From positions 1 through 64,000 of the forward strand of contig MKSW01000021.1 in assembly GCA_001897425.1 (NCBI GenBank): DNA of 64,000 nucleotides. The letters are read 5' to 3'. This stretch comes from Actinobacteria bacterium 69-20. Lineage in GTDB: Bacteria; Actinomycetota; Actinomycetes; Mycobacteriales; Nakamurellaceae. The position numbers and the translations under genes were made by a program. Below the pieces are notes generated by a model. The model saw only the letters and a program-made list of their open reading frames with translations, was not told where the DNA came from and did no database searches. Shown in pieces: positions 17,651 to 26,338 of the stretch (position 1 is the first letter of the stretch; the number at the start of each line of letters is the position of its first letter).

Positions 17651-19489
17651 TCAGCGCGCCGCGGCGGTGTCGAAGCGCGCATCCAGCTGCGCCACCGTCG
17701 GCATGGCGTCCGATTGCTCCGACATCCATTGCCGCAGACGTAGTGTCGCAAGCACATCGTCCTCGTTGTAGCGCAGGATGCGGTCGCGGTGCGCGTCGAT
17801 GTCGTCGTGCGATGCTCCGTCGCGCCCGGTGGCGATGCGGTACCACGCCATAGAGTTCTCACCGCCGGGTTCCGGGTCGCGCCACGCGAATCCGGCGACC
17901 GGGGCGATCGCCTTGAGCCGTAGCGAGCCCGGAACGACGAACAGCCTCTTGATCTCCCGGTAAAGATCGACCCATTGCTCGGAGGCGCAGAACGTCGCGA
18001 CCTCCTGGCGCGTCGGCATGCCCGTGTGATCCGGGAACCGTGCCGGGGTGCCGTACAGCCACCGTTCCTCCGCGTGGCGTGAGTAGCAGTACGCCGCGAA
18101 GGTACGGCCGGCTCGCACGCACGCCGCCCGGATCGCAGACAGGTACTCCCAGAAGTTCACGAAATTCGTTGCCGCCGCGTCACTGTCGAGGCGCTCCCAG
18201 GTGACGAACGGCCGGTAGCCGGCGGCGAATCCGGGGACCGGGGCGCCGCTCAAATAGGTACCCCACAGATAGGCGCCGTCATCGAGGTACGACTCCATGT
18301 CGACATCGAGTTCCACGTCCGCGCGCACCGGGTCGACGATTCCGCGCCGAACCAATGGCACCCCGGCGCCCATCGCCCGAGCCCGGATACGTGCTTCGCC
18401 CGCGGGAATCCCCGTCAAGGGGAGCGCCGCGATCTCCGCTTCGCTCATCTGGGCAACATCGTCGTAGGTCGCGGCGCCGGCATCCCGCAGGATCTCCACG
18501 TCGCTCCCGGCGACGAGCAGTGAAACATCGTGCGCTGCTTCAAGTTCCGGCCCACAGACGGGCCACCACGGGCAGAGGCGGCATTCGCTGATCCTGGACG
18601 GGTGCGCCAGCGCAGGCCGCCGCTCGGCGGCTGCCGTAGCAACCCGGAGCCGATCCGCGAACCGCTCGTCGTAATCCTCGAGCACGGTGCGCCCGCTGCC
18701 GTTCGCCGACGCATCCAGCCGATGCCACACCAGGACGTCGCCGTCACTCCAGTCGGGTTCCATCGATGGCCCGCCGAAACCGATGATGCCGCCGAGGGTT
18801 CGGTGCGACGCAAGGCCGAGGCTCTGCAGCAGGCGATACACGTGCGCGAGAGCCAGCGCATCGCCGTAATGCGCGCGGGCCCGCTTCGTCGTCGACCGTT
18901 CGATGGGCAGGCGGCGCGCCACGGCCCATGATGCGGTGCCGCCATTCGCGACGGGTGCACCGAACTCGTTCTCCGCCAACCGATGCGCAGATGACGACGC
19001 AGACAACTCGCGAGACCCGTTCTGCGGTCGCCGTTCCCATGGCTGCTCCGAGGCAGCGGCCCATGACTCGAGCACGCCCAGACCCGTGAGTTCCGCGCCG
19101 GAGCCCGGATCCGTGGTCCGATGGCCGCGGATCAGCACCGGAAGATACCCGCCGTCAGTGTCCAAGAGCAGCAGATCCGGTGTGGCGAAACGTGTTTCGA
19201 AGACCAACCGCGGAGCCCAGATGACGGTAGGCCGCTCGCCGTCCGTCGGTGGCACATCCTCGAACAACGTCATAGTCGCGGCGAGACGATCATGGATCGC
19301 CGAGCGGTGGCCGGCCAGATTCCGGCGGCGCAGGTCCAACCCCGGATCCGGCGCGCGCTGACGGGTGCGATCGGCGTCCGGGTCGTGATCGAGGTGGATC
19401 CTCCGCCGGCAACGACCCGCCGCGACGGGACCGAGACGCACCGGCCGCTCGGCTTCCGTCGGTGCGGGGCGGTCGGGCTGGGGCGTCAC
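17651..19489 (-). CDS. TM0106-family RecB-like putative nuclease
   Basis: 612 residues. The N-terminal half is RecB/PD-(D/E)xK-like with an Fe-S type cysteine cluster ECRLCPWWPVC (C-x2-C-x5-C) plus an earlier Cys in GRCRRRIHLD. The C-terminal part is an RNase H-like exonuclease module ending RYNEDDVLATLRLRQWM. This architecture is the actinobacterial TM0106 nuclease family, role unknown but presumably DNA repair. A one-mismatch copy of the dispersed repeat core (19260-19279) encodes TMTLFED near residue 75. Confidence 0.85.
   Translation of the reverse strand: MTPQPDRPAPTEAERPVRLGPVAAGRCRRRIHLDHDPDADRTRQRAPDPGLDLRRRNLAGHRSAIHDRLAATMTLFEDVPPTDGERPTVIWAPRLVFETRFATPDLLLLDTDGGYLPVLIRGHRTTDPGSGAELTGLGVLESWAAASEQPWERRPQNGSRELSASSSAHRLAENEFGAPVANGGTASWAVARRLPIERSTTKRARAHYGDALALAHVYRLLQSLGLASHRTLGGIIGFGGPSMEPDWSDGDVLVWHRLDASANGSGRTVLEDYDERFADRLRVATAAAERRPALAHPSRISECRLCPWWPVCGPELEAAHDVSLLVAGSDVEILRDAGAATYDDVAQMSEAEIAALPLTGIPAGEARIRARAMGAGVPLVRRGIVDPVRADVELDVDMESYLDDGAYLWGTYLSGAPVPGFAAGYRPFVTWERLDSDAAATNFVNFWEYLSAIRAACVRAGRTFAAYCYSRHAEERWLYGTPARFPDHTGMPTRQEVATFCASEQWVDLYREIKRLFVVPGSLRLKAIAPVAGFAWRDPEPGGENSMAWYRIATGRDGASHDDIDAHRDRILRYNEDDVLATLRLRQWMSEQSDAMPTVAQLDARFDTAAAR
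19260..19279 (-). repeat. Dispersed repeat core in TM0106-type gene
   Basis: TCGAACAACGTCATAGTCGC, one core mismatch, no clear hairpin, sense to the gene. Confidence 0.6.
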
Positions 19490-19648
19490 GCCATCAGACT
19501 ACGGATCGGTACGTCGTCAGCGCCGGCGCCGGGGCACGTCGCTGCGGCGCCCTGCGCCCGGCCGTAGGCTATTCCTACGTTGAGGCGGTGTCCTGCGAGC
19601 TGTACTTCGAACCGGCGCGTGCCGGTCCGTCAGAGGGGAGTTCTTGCC

Positions 19649-20419
19649 ATGGTTCGACGCTCCACCCAGTCCGCCGCCGACGCGCACGCCCAGGAGCGCC
19701 GGACGGCTGCGGTCACCACGGCACCGCCGGAATCAGCCGACACCACGCGAGCGATGAAGGCGCAGTCCAGAGCAGCCCGCGCCGAATCGAAGGCCGCGGC
19801 GAAGGCCGCAAAAGTGGCCGGCAAGCAGGAGCGGAAGACATCGGCCGCGGACAGCAAGCACCGCAAGTCCGAGACCCGCGCGTCGCGGAAGGCGTCCCGG
19901 GCCGAGGCGAAGGCGGCGAAGGCCTCGGTGAAGGCGAGCGAGGCGGAAGCCGCGACGAAGGCGACGCGCCCCGCGCGGATGATCGGGAAGATCACCGACC
20001 CCAAGATCGCGAAGCGAGCCGTGACGATCGGGAAGATCGTGGCGCCCGCTCTGGCACCGGTGCTCATCAAGGCGACGGTGGGCACGCGGCACATGCTCGA
20101 CGAGGCCCGCGCCCGGAAATTAGGCGTATCGGTCGACCAGGTCGCGGCCTTCCGGGGACCCACCGGCCCGGCGGGTGCGCGCATCACCGGGCTCACGCTG
20201 GCGGTCCGAGAGCTGGCCGGTCGCAAGACGAACGACCTCCAGATCACTAGGTTCGCGGAGGTCGCGAGCACGCGGCTGAAGGACCTCACGGCGGCGGTGC
20301 AGGCGTCGGCGACGATGCCCAGGGCGCGCCGCAATGAGGTGCTGCACGCCGTGGGTCGCGAACTCGACGACATCGACGCCGACCTCGTTGCGCATCTCAT
20401 GGGATCGGCCGAGCGGTAG
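19649..20419 (+). CDS. Lys/Ala-rich helical protein (DUF6474-like)
   Basis: 256 residues from ATG 19649 after GAGGGGAG. Residues 30-110 are a highly charged Ala/Lys/Glu/Arg coiled-coil-like stretch. The C-terminal half begins KITDPKIAKRAVTIGKIVAPALAPVL and has an ordered helical pattern. It resembles actinobacterial proteins annotated DUF6474, from memory. No catalytic motif. Nucleic-acid or envelope association is possible but unsupported. Confidence 0.7.
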   Translation: MVRRSTQSAADAHAQERRTAAVTTAPPESADTTRAMKAQSRAARAESKAAAKAAKVAGKQERKTSAADSKHRKSETRASRKASRAEAKAAKASVKASEAEAATKATRPARMIGKITDPKIAKRAVTIGKIVAPALAPVLIKATVGTRHMLDEARARKLGVSVDQVAAFRGPTGPAGARITGLTLAVRELAGRKTNDLQITRFAEVASTRLKDLTAAVQASATMPRARRNEVLHAVGRELDDIDADLVAHLMGSAER

Positions 20420-20459
20420 CACCAACCGGCCGTGCCGATATGGTGGCCACGTGACCCTC

Positions 20460-21398
20460 ATGGCCCGAATCTCCGCTCGCCTGTCCCCCCGCCGCGCCGC
20501 CCGTCAATCGACCCGTGAAGCGACCCGCCCTCGCGAATCCCGGCATGGCCTCGCCCGCCGGGCGGGAGTCATCACGGCGGCCTCGGTGCTGCTCTTCGGT
20601 CTCGGCGCCGGCGTCGCGTTCGCGCACGTCTCGGTGAATCCGAACGAGGTAGCGGCCGGCTCGTGGGCCAAGCTGACCTTCCGCGTGCCGAACGAATCGG
20701 CCACCGCCAGCACGGTGTCGGTCAAGGTGTCGCTGCCCACGGACCACCCGTTCCCGAGCGTGTCGCTGATGCCGATCCCGGGCTGGACGGCGACTCCGCA
20801 CACGGTCACGCTGGACCCGCCCGTCACCGAGGGGAAGTTCACGCTGAACGAGGCAACGGACTCCATCACGTGGACAGCGGCCGACGGCGTCGGGATCAAA
20901 CCCGGTGAGTTCATGGAGTTCTCGATCTCCGTCGGACCGGTGCCCGACGTCGCATCGTTGGCCATGCCCGCGCAGCAGACGTACTCGGACGGCTCCGTCG
21001 TCTCCTGGGATCAGGTCACCTCGGCCGCCCATGACGATTCGGCCGGCCATGACGGCACAGCGGAACCCGACCATCCGGCGCCGATGCTCACGGTGACGAA
21101 GACCGCCGTCGGGGACGCTCACGGCGCGGCAGCGGGTGCCAGCGGTGCTTCCGGTACGGGTGGCACGGCGACCACGGACTCGACCGCACAGTGGCTCGCC
21201 GCGTCGGCCCTCATCCTGGCCGCCATCGCCCTGCTGGTCGCCGTCATCGGCCTGCGGCGAAGGCCGCAACGCGGTGCGGCTCCGTCCGACGCAGCTGTGT
21301 CTGACGCAGCTCCGGATCTCGTGACGTCGGGCGTCGCGACGGACGCCGGCTCCACGGCCGTGACGGAGGCGGCGTCATCCACCGAACGCACGTCATGA
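20460..21398 (+). CDS. YcnI-like (DUF1775) copper-associated exported protein
   Basis: 312 residues from ATG 20460; GTG 20451 is an alternative. A signal peptide ends GAGVAFA, giving a mature N-terminus HVSVNPNEV. In YcnI proteins this N-terminal His helps bind copper. The DUF1775 domain extends to about residue 200, followed by an Ala/Gly/Thr linker, a membrane helix LAASALILAAIALLVAVIGL and a cytoplasmic tail. Stop overlaps the CopC-like gene (ATGA). Together they suggest extracytoplasmic copper handling. Confidence 0.88.
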   Translation: MARISARLSPRRAARQSTREATRPRESRHGLARRAGVITAASVLLFGLGAGVAFAHVSVNPNEVAAGSWAKLTFRVPNESATASTVSVKVSLPTDHPFPSVSLMPIPGWTATPHTVTLDPPVTEGKFTLNEATDSITWTAADGVGIKPGEFMEFSISVGPVPDVASLAMPAQQTYSDGSVVSWDQVTSAAHDDSAGHDGTAEPDHPAPMLTVTKTAVGDAHGAAAGASGASGTGGTATTDSTAQWLAASALILAAIALLVAVIGLRRRPQRGAAPSDAAVSDAAPDLVTSGVATDAGSTAVTEAASSTERTS

Positions 21399-21985
21399 GC
21401 CGACCGGGCCGCCGCGACCGCGCCGGTGCCACCGGCTGGTTGCGGCGCGCGGCGATCGCCGTGCTCATCGCCGGCGGTGCCATGCTCGGTTTCGCCGGGC
21501 CCGCCGCGGCCCACAACGTCCTCGTGTCGTCGGATCCCGCCAATGGTGCGACGCTGGACAAGGCCCCGACGGCCGTCTCGTTCACCTTCGACCAGCCGAT
21601 CGAGAACTTCGACCCGGCGCTCAAGGTGTTCGGCCCCAACGGTCATGACTTCGCGACGAGCGCACCCATCGTCGACGGCAGCACGGTCTCGGCGTCCTTC
21701 GCCGCGGGGCCGGCCGGCGCCTACCGTGCGGTCTATCGCATCGTGTCCGCGGACGGGCACCCGGTGACCGGGCAGATCATCTTCGAGTTGAGTGCGAGCG
21801 CAGCCGGATCCGCGACGGGAATGCCCACCGCGCAAACGAACGCCCCGACCGGGCCGGTCGCCACCGGCGGCACGGCGAGCGGCCTCGGCGGATGGTTGTG
21901 GATCATCGCCATCGTCGCCGCCGCGTTGGTGGCCGCCGCCATCGTCATCGCCCTGCGCAAGCCGCGCGAGCAGCGGCCGCACTAG
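21395..21985 (+). CDS. CopC-domain copper-binding exported protein
   Basis: 196 residues. The signal peptide ends FAGPAAA, leaving HNVLVSSDPANG, the CopC N-terminus whose His ligates Cu(II). The second ligand region is SADGHPVTG. A Gly/Thr linker and a C-terminal membrane helix (LWIIAIVAAALVAAAIVIAL) anchor it. Overlaps the YcnI-like gene by 4 bp. No CopD-type permease is adjacent. Confidence 0.92.
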   Translation: MSRPGRRDRAGATGWLRRAAIAVLIAGGAMLGFAGPAAAHNVLVSSDPANGATLDKAPTAVSFTFDQPIENFDPALKVFGPNGHDFATSAPIVDGSTVSASFAAGPAGAYRAVYRIVSADGHPVTGQIIFELSASAAGSATGMPTAQTNAPTGPVATGGTASGLGGWLWIIAIVAAALVAAAIVIALRKPREQRPH

Positions 21986-22056
21986 ACCACGACTTCCGCG
22001 GCTGGGGGCTGAGAGGGCAGGGCGGACGAGGATGACGCGCGACCTACCAGCCCAGG

Positions 22057-22791
22057 TCAGCTGAGCTGGGCGGAGATGCTCGCCGCGGTCGCCAACAGGT
22101 CGTCGATGTGCTCGCCGAGCGCCGCCAGATCGTGCACCACCCGAATCGACGTGATCGAGATCGCGCCGACGATGGTGCCCGTCGCATTGCCGACCGGAGC
22201 CGCCACGCAGTTCGTGAAGTCCTCGAACTCGCCGTCGTCCGCAGCCCAACCGCGCGCGGCGATCAGGTCGAGCTCACGGTCGAGGTCCGCGCGGGTGGTC
22301 AGCGTCGTCGCCGTGTGCCTCGTCCAATCGACATCGCGGAGCACCTCGTCGCGTCGCCGCGGTGCGAGCCGGGAGAGGACGGCCTTGCCGACCCCGGTGC
22401 ACTGGGGCGGCACGATCTTCCCGATGCGCGAGTACATGCGGAGCCCGGCCGTGTCCTCGACCTTGTCCACGTAGATGACGCTGTTCTCGATGAGTTGCGC
22501 GAGATGGATCGTATTGCCGACACGGCCCTGAAGCTCCCGGAGCTCATCGTGCGCGATGCGCCGCAGGTCGATCCCGTCCAGGGCCTGTTGCGCCATGGCG
22601 ATGATGCGCGGCCCGATCACGTACTGCCCGTCCGACCGGCGCAACAGGTACCCGGCCTGCTCCAGCGGCCGGACCTGGCGCAGCACGGTGGAACGGTGCA
22701 CCTGGAAATGCACGGCCATCTCGCTGAGCGTGCGCGGACCGTCGGCGACGAGATCCATGATCTCGGTGGCCCGCTGGATGGTCTGCGACAC
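22057..22791 (-). CDS. IclR-family regulator of the KDG operon
   Basis: 244 residues. N-terminal winged helix (MAVHFQVHRSTVLRQVRPLEQAGYLLRR) and C-terminal IclR effector domain (CTGVGKAVLSRL; NCVAAPVGNATG). Last gene of the kdgK-eda-iclR operon, 73 bp after eda. By analogy with KdgR it should respond to 2-keto-3-deoxygluconate and act on palindromes upstream of kdgK. GTG start. Confidence 0.9.
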   Translation of the reverse strand: MSQTIQRATEIMDLVADGPRTLSEMAVHFQVHRSTVLRQVRPLEQAGYLLRRSDGQYVIGPRIIAMAQQALDGIDLRRIAHDELRELQGRVGNTIHLAQLIENSVIYVDKVEDTAGLRMYSRIGKIVPPQCTGVGKAVLSRLAPRRRDEVLRDVDWTRHTATTLTTRADLDRELDLIAARGWAADDGEFEDFTNCVAAPVGNATGTIVGAISITSIRVVHDLAALGEHIDDLLATAASISAQLS

Positions 22792-22864
22792 GATGCGCCC
22801 TTCCGATGCTCGACTGCCGGACCTTTATCGGACACTTGCCGGGTCCATCGACGCGCTGCAAGCG

Positions 22865-23539
22865 TTAGGCCCGGCTGCCCGATCCCCTTCGCAGAACCGC
22901 TGCGAGGAGCGGGATCTGGTCCGGATCGGACAGCGCCGACCCCACCGCGACCACGCGCGCGCCGGCCGCAAGAAAGCTCTCCGCATTCGTGGCGTCCATG
23001 CCGCCGGTGGCGACGAACCGCGCCGCCGGGAAGGGGCCGTGCATGGCCCGGAACCAGGCCGGGCCGAGGGCGACCGCGGGGAATGCCTTGAGCCAGGTGA
23101 GCCCGGCCCGCATCGCCACCTGGACCTCGGTGGGGGTGGCGACGCCGGGAAGGTGCGGCAGGCTCCGTTCGCGCGCGGCGACGACGATGTCCAGGTCCAG
23201 GCCAGGGGCGACGGTGAAGGCCGCGCCGGCGGCGTGCGCCACGGCGACCTGCTCCCGATCGAGCACCGTCCCGGCGCCCACCGCCTTGCCGCGTTCCTGC
23301 CCGGCCGCGACCACCGCTTCGAGAGTCTTGACAGCATCGGGTGTTTGGATCGGAACCTCGACCAGGTCGATGCCCAGATCCCAGGCCTGGTTCGCGAGCG
23401 CGAGCGACTGTGCGGTCGGCATATTGCGGAAGATGGCCATCACCGGGGCGCCGGCGAAGAGGCTGTCGAAGGGCGACGCCGCCGCGGCCGTTCCTGCCGG
23501 TGTCGCCGCCGGTGTCGCTGTCGATGCGTGTGAGGTCAT
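22865..23539 (-). CDS. eda: KDPG/KHG aldolase family protein
   Basis: 224 residues from ATG 23539. Class I aldolase barrel: EVPIQTPDAV (catalytic Glu), GAGTVLDREQV, GVATPTEV, the Schiff-base Lys in TWLKAFPA, and ATGGMDATN. Cleaves 2-keto-3-deoxy-6-phosphogluconate to pyruvate and glyceraldehyde 3-phosphate. It starts 11 bp after the kinase gene, whose product is its substrate. The N-terminal 20 residues are Ala/Thr-rich. Confidence 0.92.
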   Translation of the reverse strand: MTSHASTATPAATPAGTAAAASPFDSLFAGAPVMAIFRNMPTAQSLALANQAWDLGIDLVEVPIQTPDAVKTLEAVVAAGQERGKAVGAGTVLDREQVAVAHAAGAAFTVAPGLDLDIVVAARERSLPHLPGVATPTEVQVAMRAGLTWLKAFPAVALGPAWFRAMHGPFPAARFVATGGMDATNAESFLAAGARVVAVGSALSDPDQIPLLAAVLRRGSGSRA

Positions 23540-23550
23540 TGCGTCTCGTG

Positions 23551-24573
23551 TCACCGTCGACCACTCTCCGAACTCGTTGCCGCATAGGCATTGTCGGTCA
23601 AACTGGCACCGGACCGGCACCATGCCTCGTCGCTCCGGCCGGCCAGCTCGTGCAGAGCGGCGACGCTCGGCAGCGCGGGGCTGTCGCTGATATCGCTCAG
23701 CGCGTGCGCCGCCAGCACGTGCCCCAGCCGCAGGCTGAACTCCGCGTCGCGGCCCTCCAGTCGCCCCGCCAGGTAGCCAGCCGCGAACGCGTCCCCGGCG
23801 CCGATCGGTTCGACCACCTCGGCGTGCAGTGCCGGCACGAAGACTTCCCGGCCCCCACGGAACTCCGTCGCACCGATATCGGAATCCTTCACCACGATCG
23901 TGGCCACATCGGGGAAGAGCTCGCGGACATCCTGCGGAGTCTCGGTGCCCCACAACGTATGTGCCTCGTCGCGACCGGTGATGACGATGTTCGCGAGCCG
24001 GGCCAGGTCGCGGATGCGCGGACCCGCCACGTCGGCCGGCCAGAGTTTCGCGCGGAAGTTCACGTCGAAGCTCACGTGCGCGTCGCCGGATTGCGCCAGG
24101 ATGCGCTCAACCAACGCGTCGCAGCCCGGCGACAACGCCGGCGTGATGCCGGTCAAATGGATCAACCGCCGCTCGCCCAGCGCCAGCAGCGACGCGTCGG
24201 AGGGCTCCATGCCGCTGGCCGCGGACCCGGCCCGGTAGTAGTACATGGTGCTCGCGGCACCCATTCGGTCCTTGAAATAGATTCCGGTGGGCCGGGTCTC
24301 GTCGATCACGACCCGCGCGGTGTCGACGCCGCGGGCCCGGAGCGAGTCGAGCACCCGGGCACCGAACGGGTCGTCGCCCACGCGACCGAACCACTCGACG
24401 CGCCGACCGAGGTGCGCGAGCGCACCGGCGACATTGGACTCGGCGCCGGCCACGAACATCCGCGTCTCGTCGCTCGTGCGCAGGCTGCCGACCACCGGCG
24501 CGAAGGCGACCATCGCCTCTCCGACGCACAGCACCTCCGGTACACCCGCGTGTTCGGCGGTCGTCGCGGTCAT
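23551..24573 (-). CDS. kdgK: 2-keto-3-deoxygluconate kinase (PfkB family)
   Basis: 340 residues from ATG 24573. PfkB fold with CVGEAMVAFAP, GGAES-like VAGAESNVAGALAHLG, sugar-lid residues YFKDRMGAASTMYYYR, and the catalytic GAGDAFAAGYLAG. First gene of an operon with eda and an IclR regulator; the product is phosphorylated KDG for the next enzyme. Very long upstream reading in the same frame is rejected as a shadow. Confidence 0.92.
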   Translation of the reverse strand: MTATTAEHAGVPEVLCVGEAMVAFAPVVGSLRTSDETRMFVAGAESNVAGALAHLGRRVEWFGRVGDDPFGARVLDSLRARGVDTARVVIDETRPTGIYFKDRMGAASTMYYYRAGSAASGMEPSDASLLALGERRLIHLTGITPALSPGCDALVERILAQSGDAHVSFDVNFRAKLWPADVAGPRIRDLARLANIVITGRDEAHTLWGTETPQDVRELFPDVATIVVKDSDIGATEFRGGREVFVPALHAEVVEPIGAGDAFAAGYLAGRLEGRDAEFSLRLGHVLAAHALSDISDSPALPSVAALHELAGRSDEAWCRSGASLTDNAYAATSSESGRR

Positions 24574-24881
24574 GGCTCCACCTTCTACCCGGCCCGCCAC
24601 CTGCGGTCCGTCGCCGCGGAGGCGTGCAGCCGGTCGGTCAGTCGTTGCGATATATGCAACGTAGAGTGCAGATGGTGCACGAAAACAAAGTGTAGGGCCG
24701 GCTGCGGTCGGCGTCAATGACACCGAAATGACAACGGACATGACGAAGTGCGTGGTCGGGCGTCGACGGAAATACTGCGCCGACAAGGCATGTGCGGCGA
24801 GGCGGCACGCCCCTGGCGGGGCGCGGCGGTGCGAACAGGGCCCGGCGGCGCGCGTGCGCGCCGCGAACAGCGTCATAGGCG
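24574..24881. other. Intergenic region upstream of kdgK
   Basis: 308 bp holding kdgK operators (24644-24680) at one end and a hairpin plus dispersed-repeat copy (24845-24882) at the other, just after the stop of the AI-2E-type gene. No ORF supported between. Confidence 0.6.
24644..24680 (-). promoter_or_regulatory. Two palindromes upstream of kdgK, candidate IclR operators
   Basis: GTTGC-gatatat-GCAAC (24644-24660) and GTGCA-gatgg-TGCAC (24666-24680) lie 71-107 bp before kdgK. Paired palindromes with a TGCA core are plausible KdgR/IclR sites. Binding is inferred. Confidence 0.55.
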
Positions 24882-24882
24882 T
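24845..24882 (-). repeat. Dispersed hairpin repeat after AI-2E-type gene
   Basis: Perfect 9-bp stem GCGGCGCGC-gt-GCGCGCCGC joined to GAACAGCGTCATAGGCGT; exact core. Directly follows the stop codon; likely the terminator. Confidence 0.9.
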
Positions 24883-26108
24883 TACGAACGCTCCTGACGC
24901 GGGAGCAAGACCTCGCGGACGATCAATTGCGCGGCCGCCGCCACCGGCACGGCCAGAATCGCGCCGATCACACCCAGCAGTGCCGCGCCGACTACGATCG
25001 CGACAATCACTGCGGCAGTGGAGATGTGGACCGTGCGGCGCATGATGCGGGGGTAGAGCCAATAGGCCTCGAAGAGGTGCTGGCAGATGTAGAAGGCGCC
25101 CGCGACGATGCCGATCACGAGCGACTGGGTGAAGCCGAGCAGCGCGATACTGACCCCGATGATCACCGGGCCGACGACGGGTACGAAGTCGAGCACCAGG
25201 GCGCCGGCGCCGATGGCGAGCGGATAGGGCAGGCCGACGATCCAGGAGAAGATGCCGGCGACGAGCCCGGCCTGGATGGCGATCAGCGTGGCGCCGCCGA
25301 GGTACCCGCCCATCTGCTTGATGACGCGGTCGCCAATGTCCTTGATCCGGGCCCGTTTGGAACGCGGCGCGAGACCGTATGCGGCTTCGGTGATCCGCGG
25401 CAGCCCGGCCAGGAAGTACAGCGTGAGGATGAGGACGACGAGCAGGTCGACGGCCACTCCGGCGGCGGTGAAGACGCCGCTCGCGGCGCCGGGCCCGATG
25501 TTCTCGAGGTAGGTCTGCAGCCGTTGGATCAGATGGAACTTGTCGTCGAGCGAGCGGATCGTCGGGTCGCTGGACAGTGCTTGCAGGCGCTTCGGGAGGG
25601 TGGTGACCAGCGCGGCGACCTGCTGAACGATCGGCGGGATGATCGCGTACAGGGCGCCGGCCAGTATCGCGAGCATGCCGAGATACGTGATGGCGACGGC
25701 GATTCCGCGGCGCATCAGCGGGCGCATCGACGGGAGCAACGGCCGACGCAGCCTGCGGCGCATGAGAAGTTGCACCACGGGATCGAGCCCGATCGCGAGC
25801 AGCGCGGAGATCGCCAGCACGACCAGGGTGGTCCGGATGGTGGCCAGCGAGAGGTAGACGGCGTAGGCGACGAGCAGACCGAAACCCACGAGCAGGCCGG
25901 TGCGGAAGGGTGCGGCGATGATGCGACGGGCGGGGAGCGGAGGGTCGGGTGCGGGGTCGGGTGGCGGATCGGCTGGGGGGCCGGGCGGCGGTTCGAGTGG
26001 CCGGTCGACCGCTGGGTCGACGGCAAGTGCGAAGGTCGCCGCATCGCCGAGACGTTGGCCACCGGTGGTCGCGGGACCGCCGAGCGCGTCGTCGCTCGGG
26101 TCTTCCAT
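24882..26108 (-). CDS. AI-2E family transporter (UPF0118-like permease)
   Basis: 408 residues from ATG 26108 preceded by AAGGAGG. Pro-rich cytoplasmic N-terminus (PPPGPPADPPPDPAPD), then seven or eight membrane segments with family features: LDFVPVVGPVI, QHLFEAYWLYPRIM and GVIGAILAVPVAA. The family includes the TqsA exporter and Na+/H+ antiporters; substrate unknown. Stop TAA at 24882 is followed directly by the dispersed repeat and hairpin. Confidence 0.9.
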   Translation of the reverse strand: MEDPSDDALGGPATTGGQRLGDAATFALAVDPAVDRPLEPPPGPPADPPPDPAPDPPLPARRIIAAPFRTGLLVGFGLLVAYAVYLSLATIRTTLVVLAISALLAIGLDPVVQLLMRRRLRRPLLPSMRPLMRRGIAVAITYLGMLAILAGALYAIIPPIVQQVAALVTTLPKRLQALSSDPTIRSLDDKFHLIQRLQTYLENIGPGAASGVFTAAGVAVDLLVVLILTLYFLAGLPRITEAAYGLAPRSKRARIKDIGDRVIKQMGGYLGGATLIAIQAGLVAGIFSWIVGLPYPLAIGAGALVLDFVPVVGPVIIGVSIALLGFTQSLVIGIVAGAFYICQHLFEAYWLYPRIMRRTVHISTAAVIVAIVVGAALLGVIGAILAVPVAAAAQLIVREVLLPRQERS

Positions 26109-26338
26109 GCGCGCCTCCTTGGCGTTCGTCGCGCCGGCGTTGAGTGGCGGACTTCTGCGCCCGATCGTGGCATATGTCGGGCCGTCGTGTGGTGCGCCAC
26201 GGCAGGTGGGCTGTGATCTCGCGAGGAACTTCGGAGGATCTCCCGAGGCCCGCGCCCTCGGTCCGAGCCCGTATGATCGGCACGCATCCGTCTTGCGGCC
26301 GTCCATCGGACCGCTGCCGACCCTCGCCTGGAGATGCC

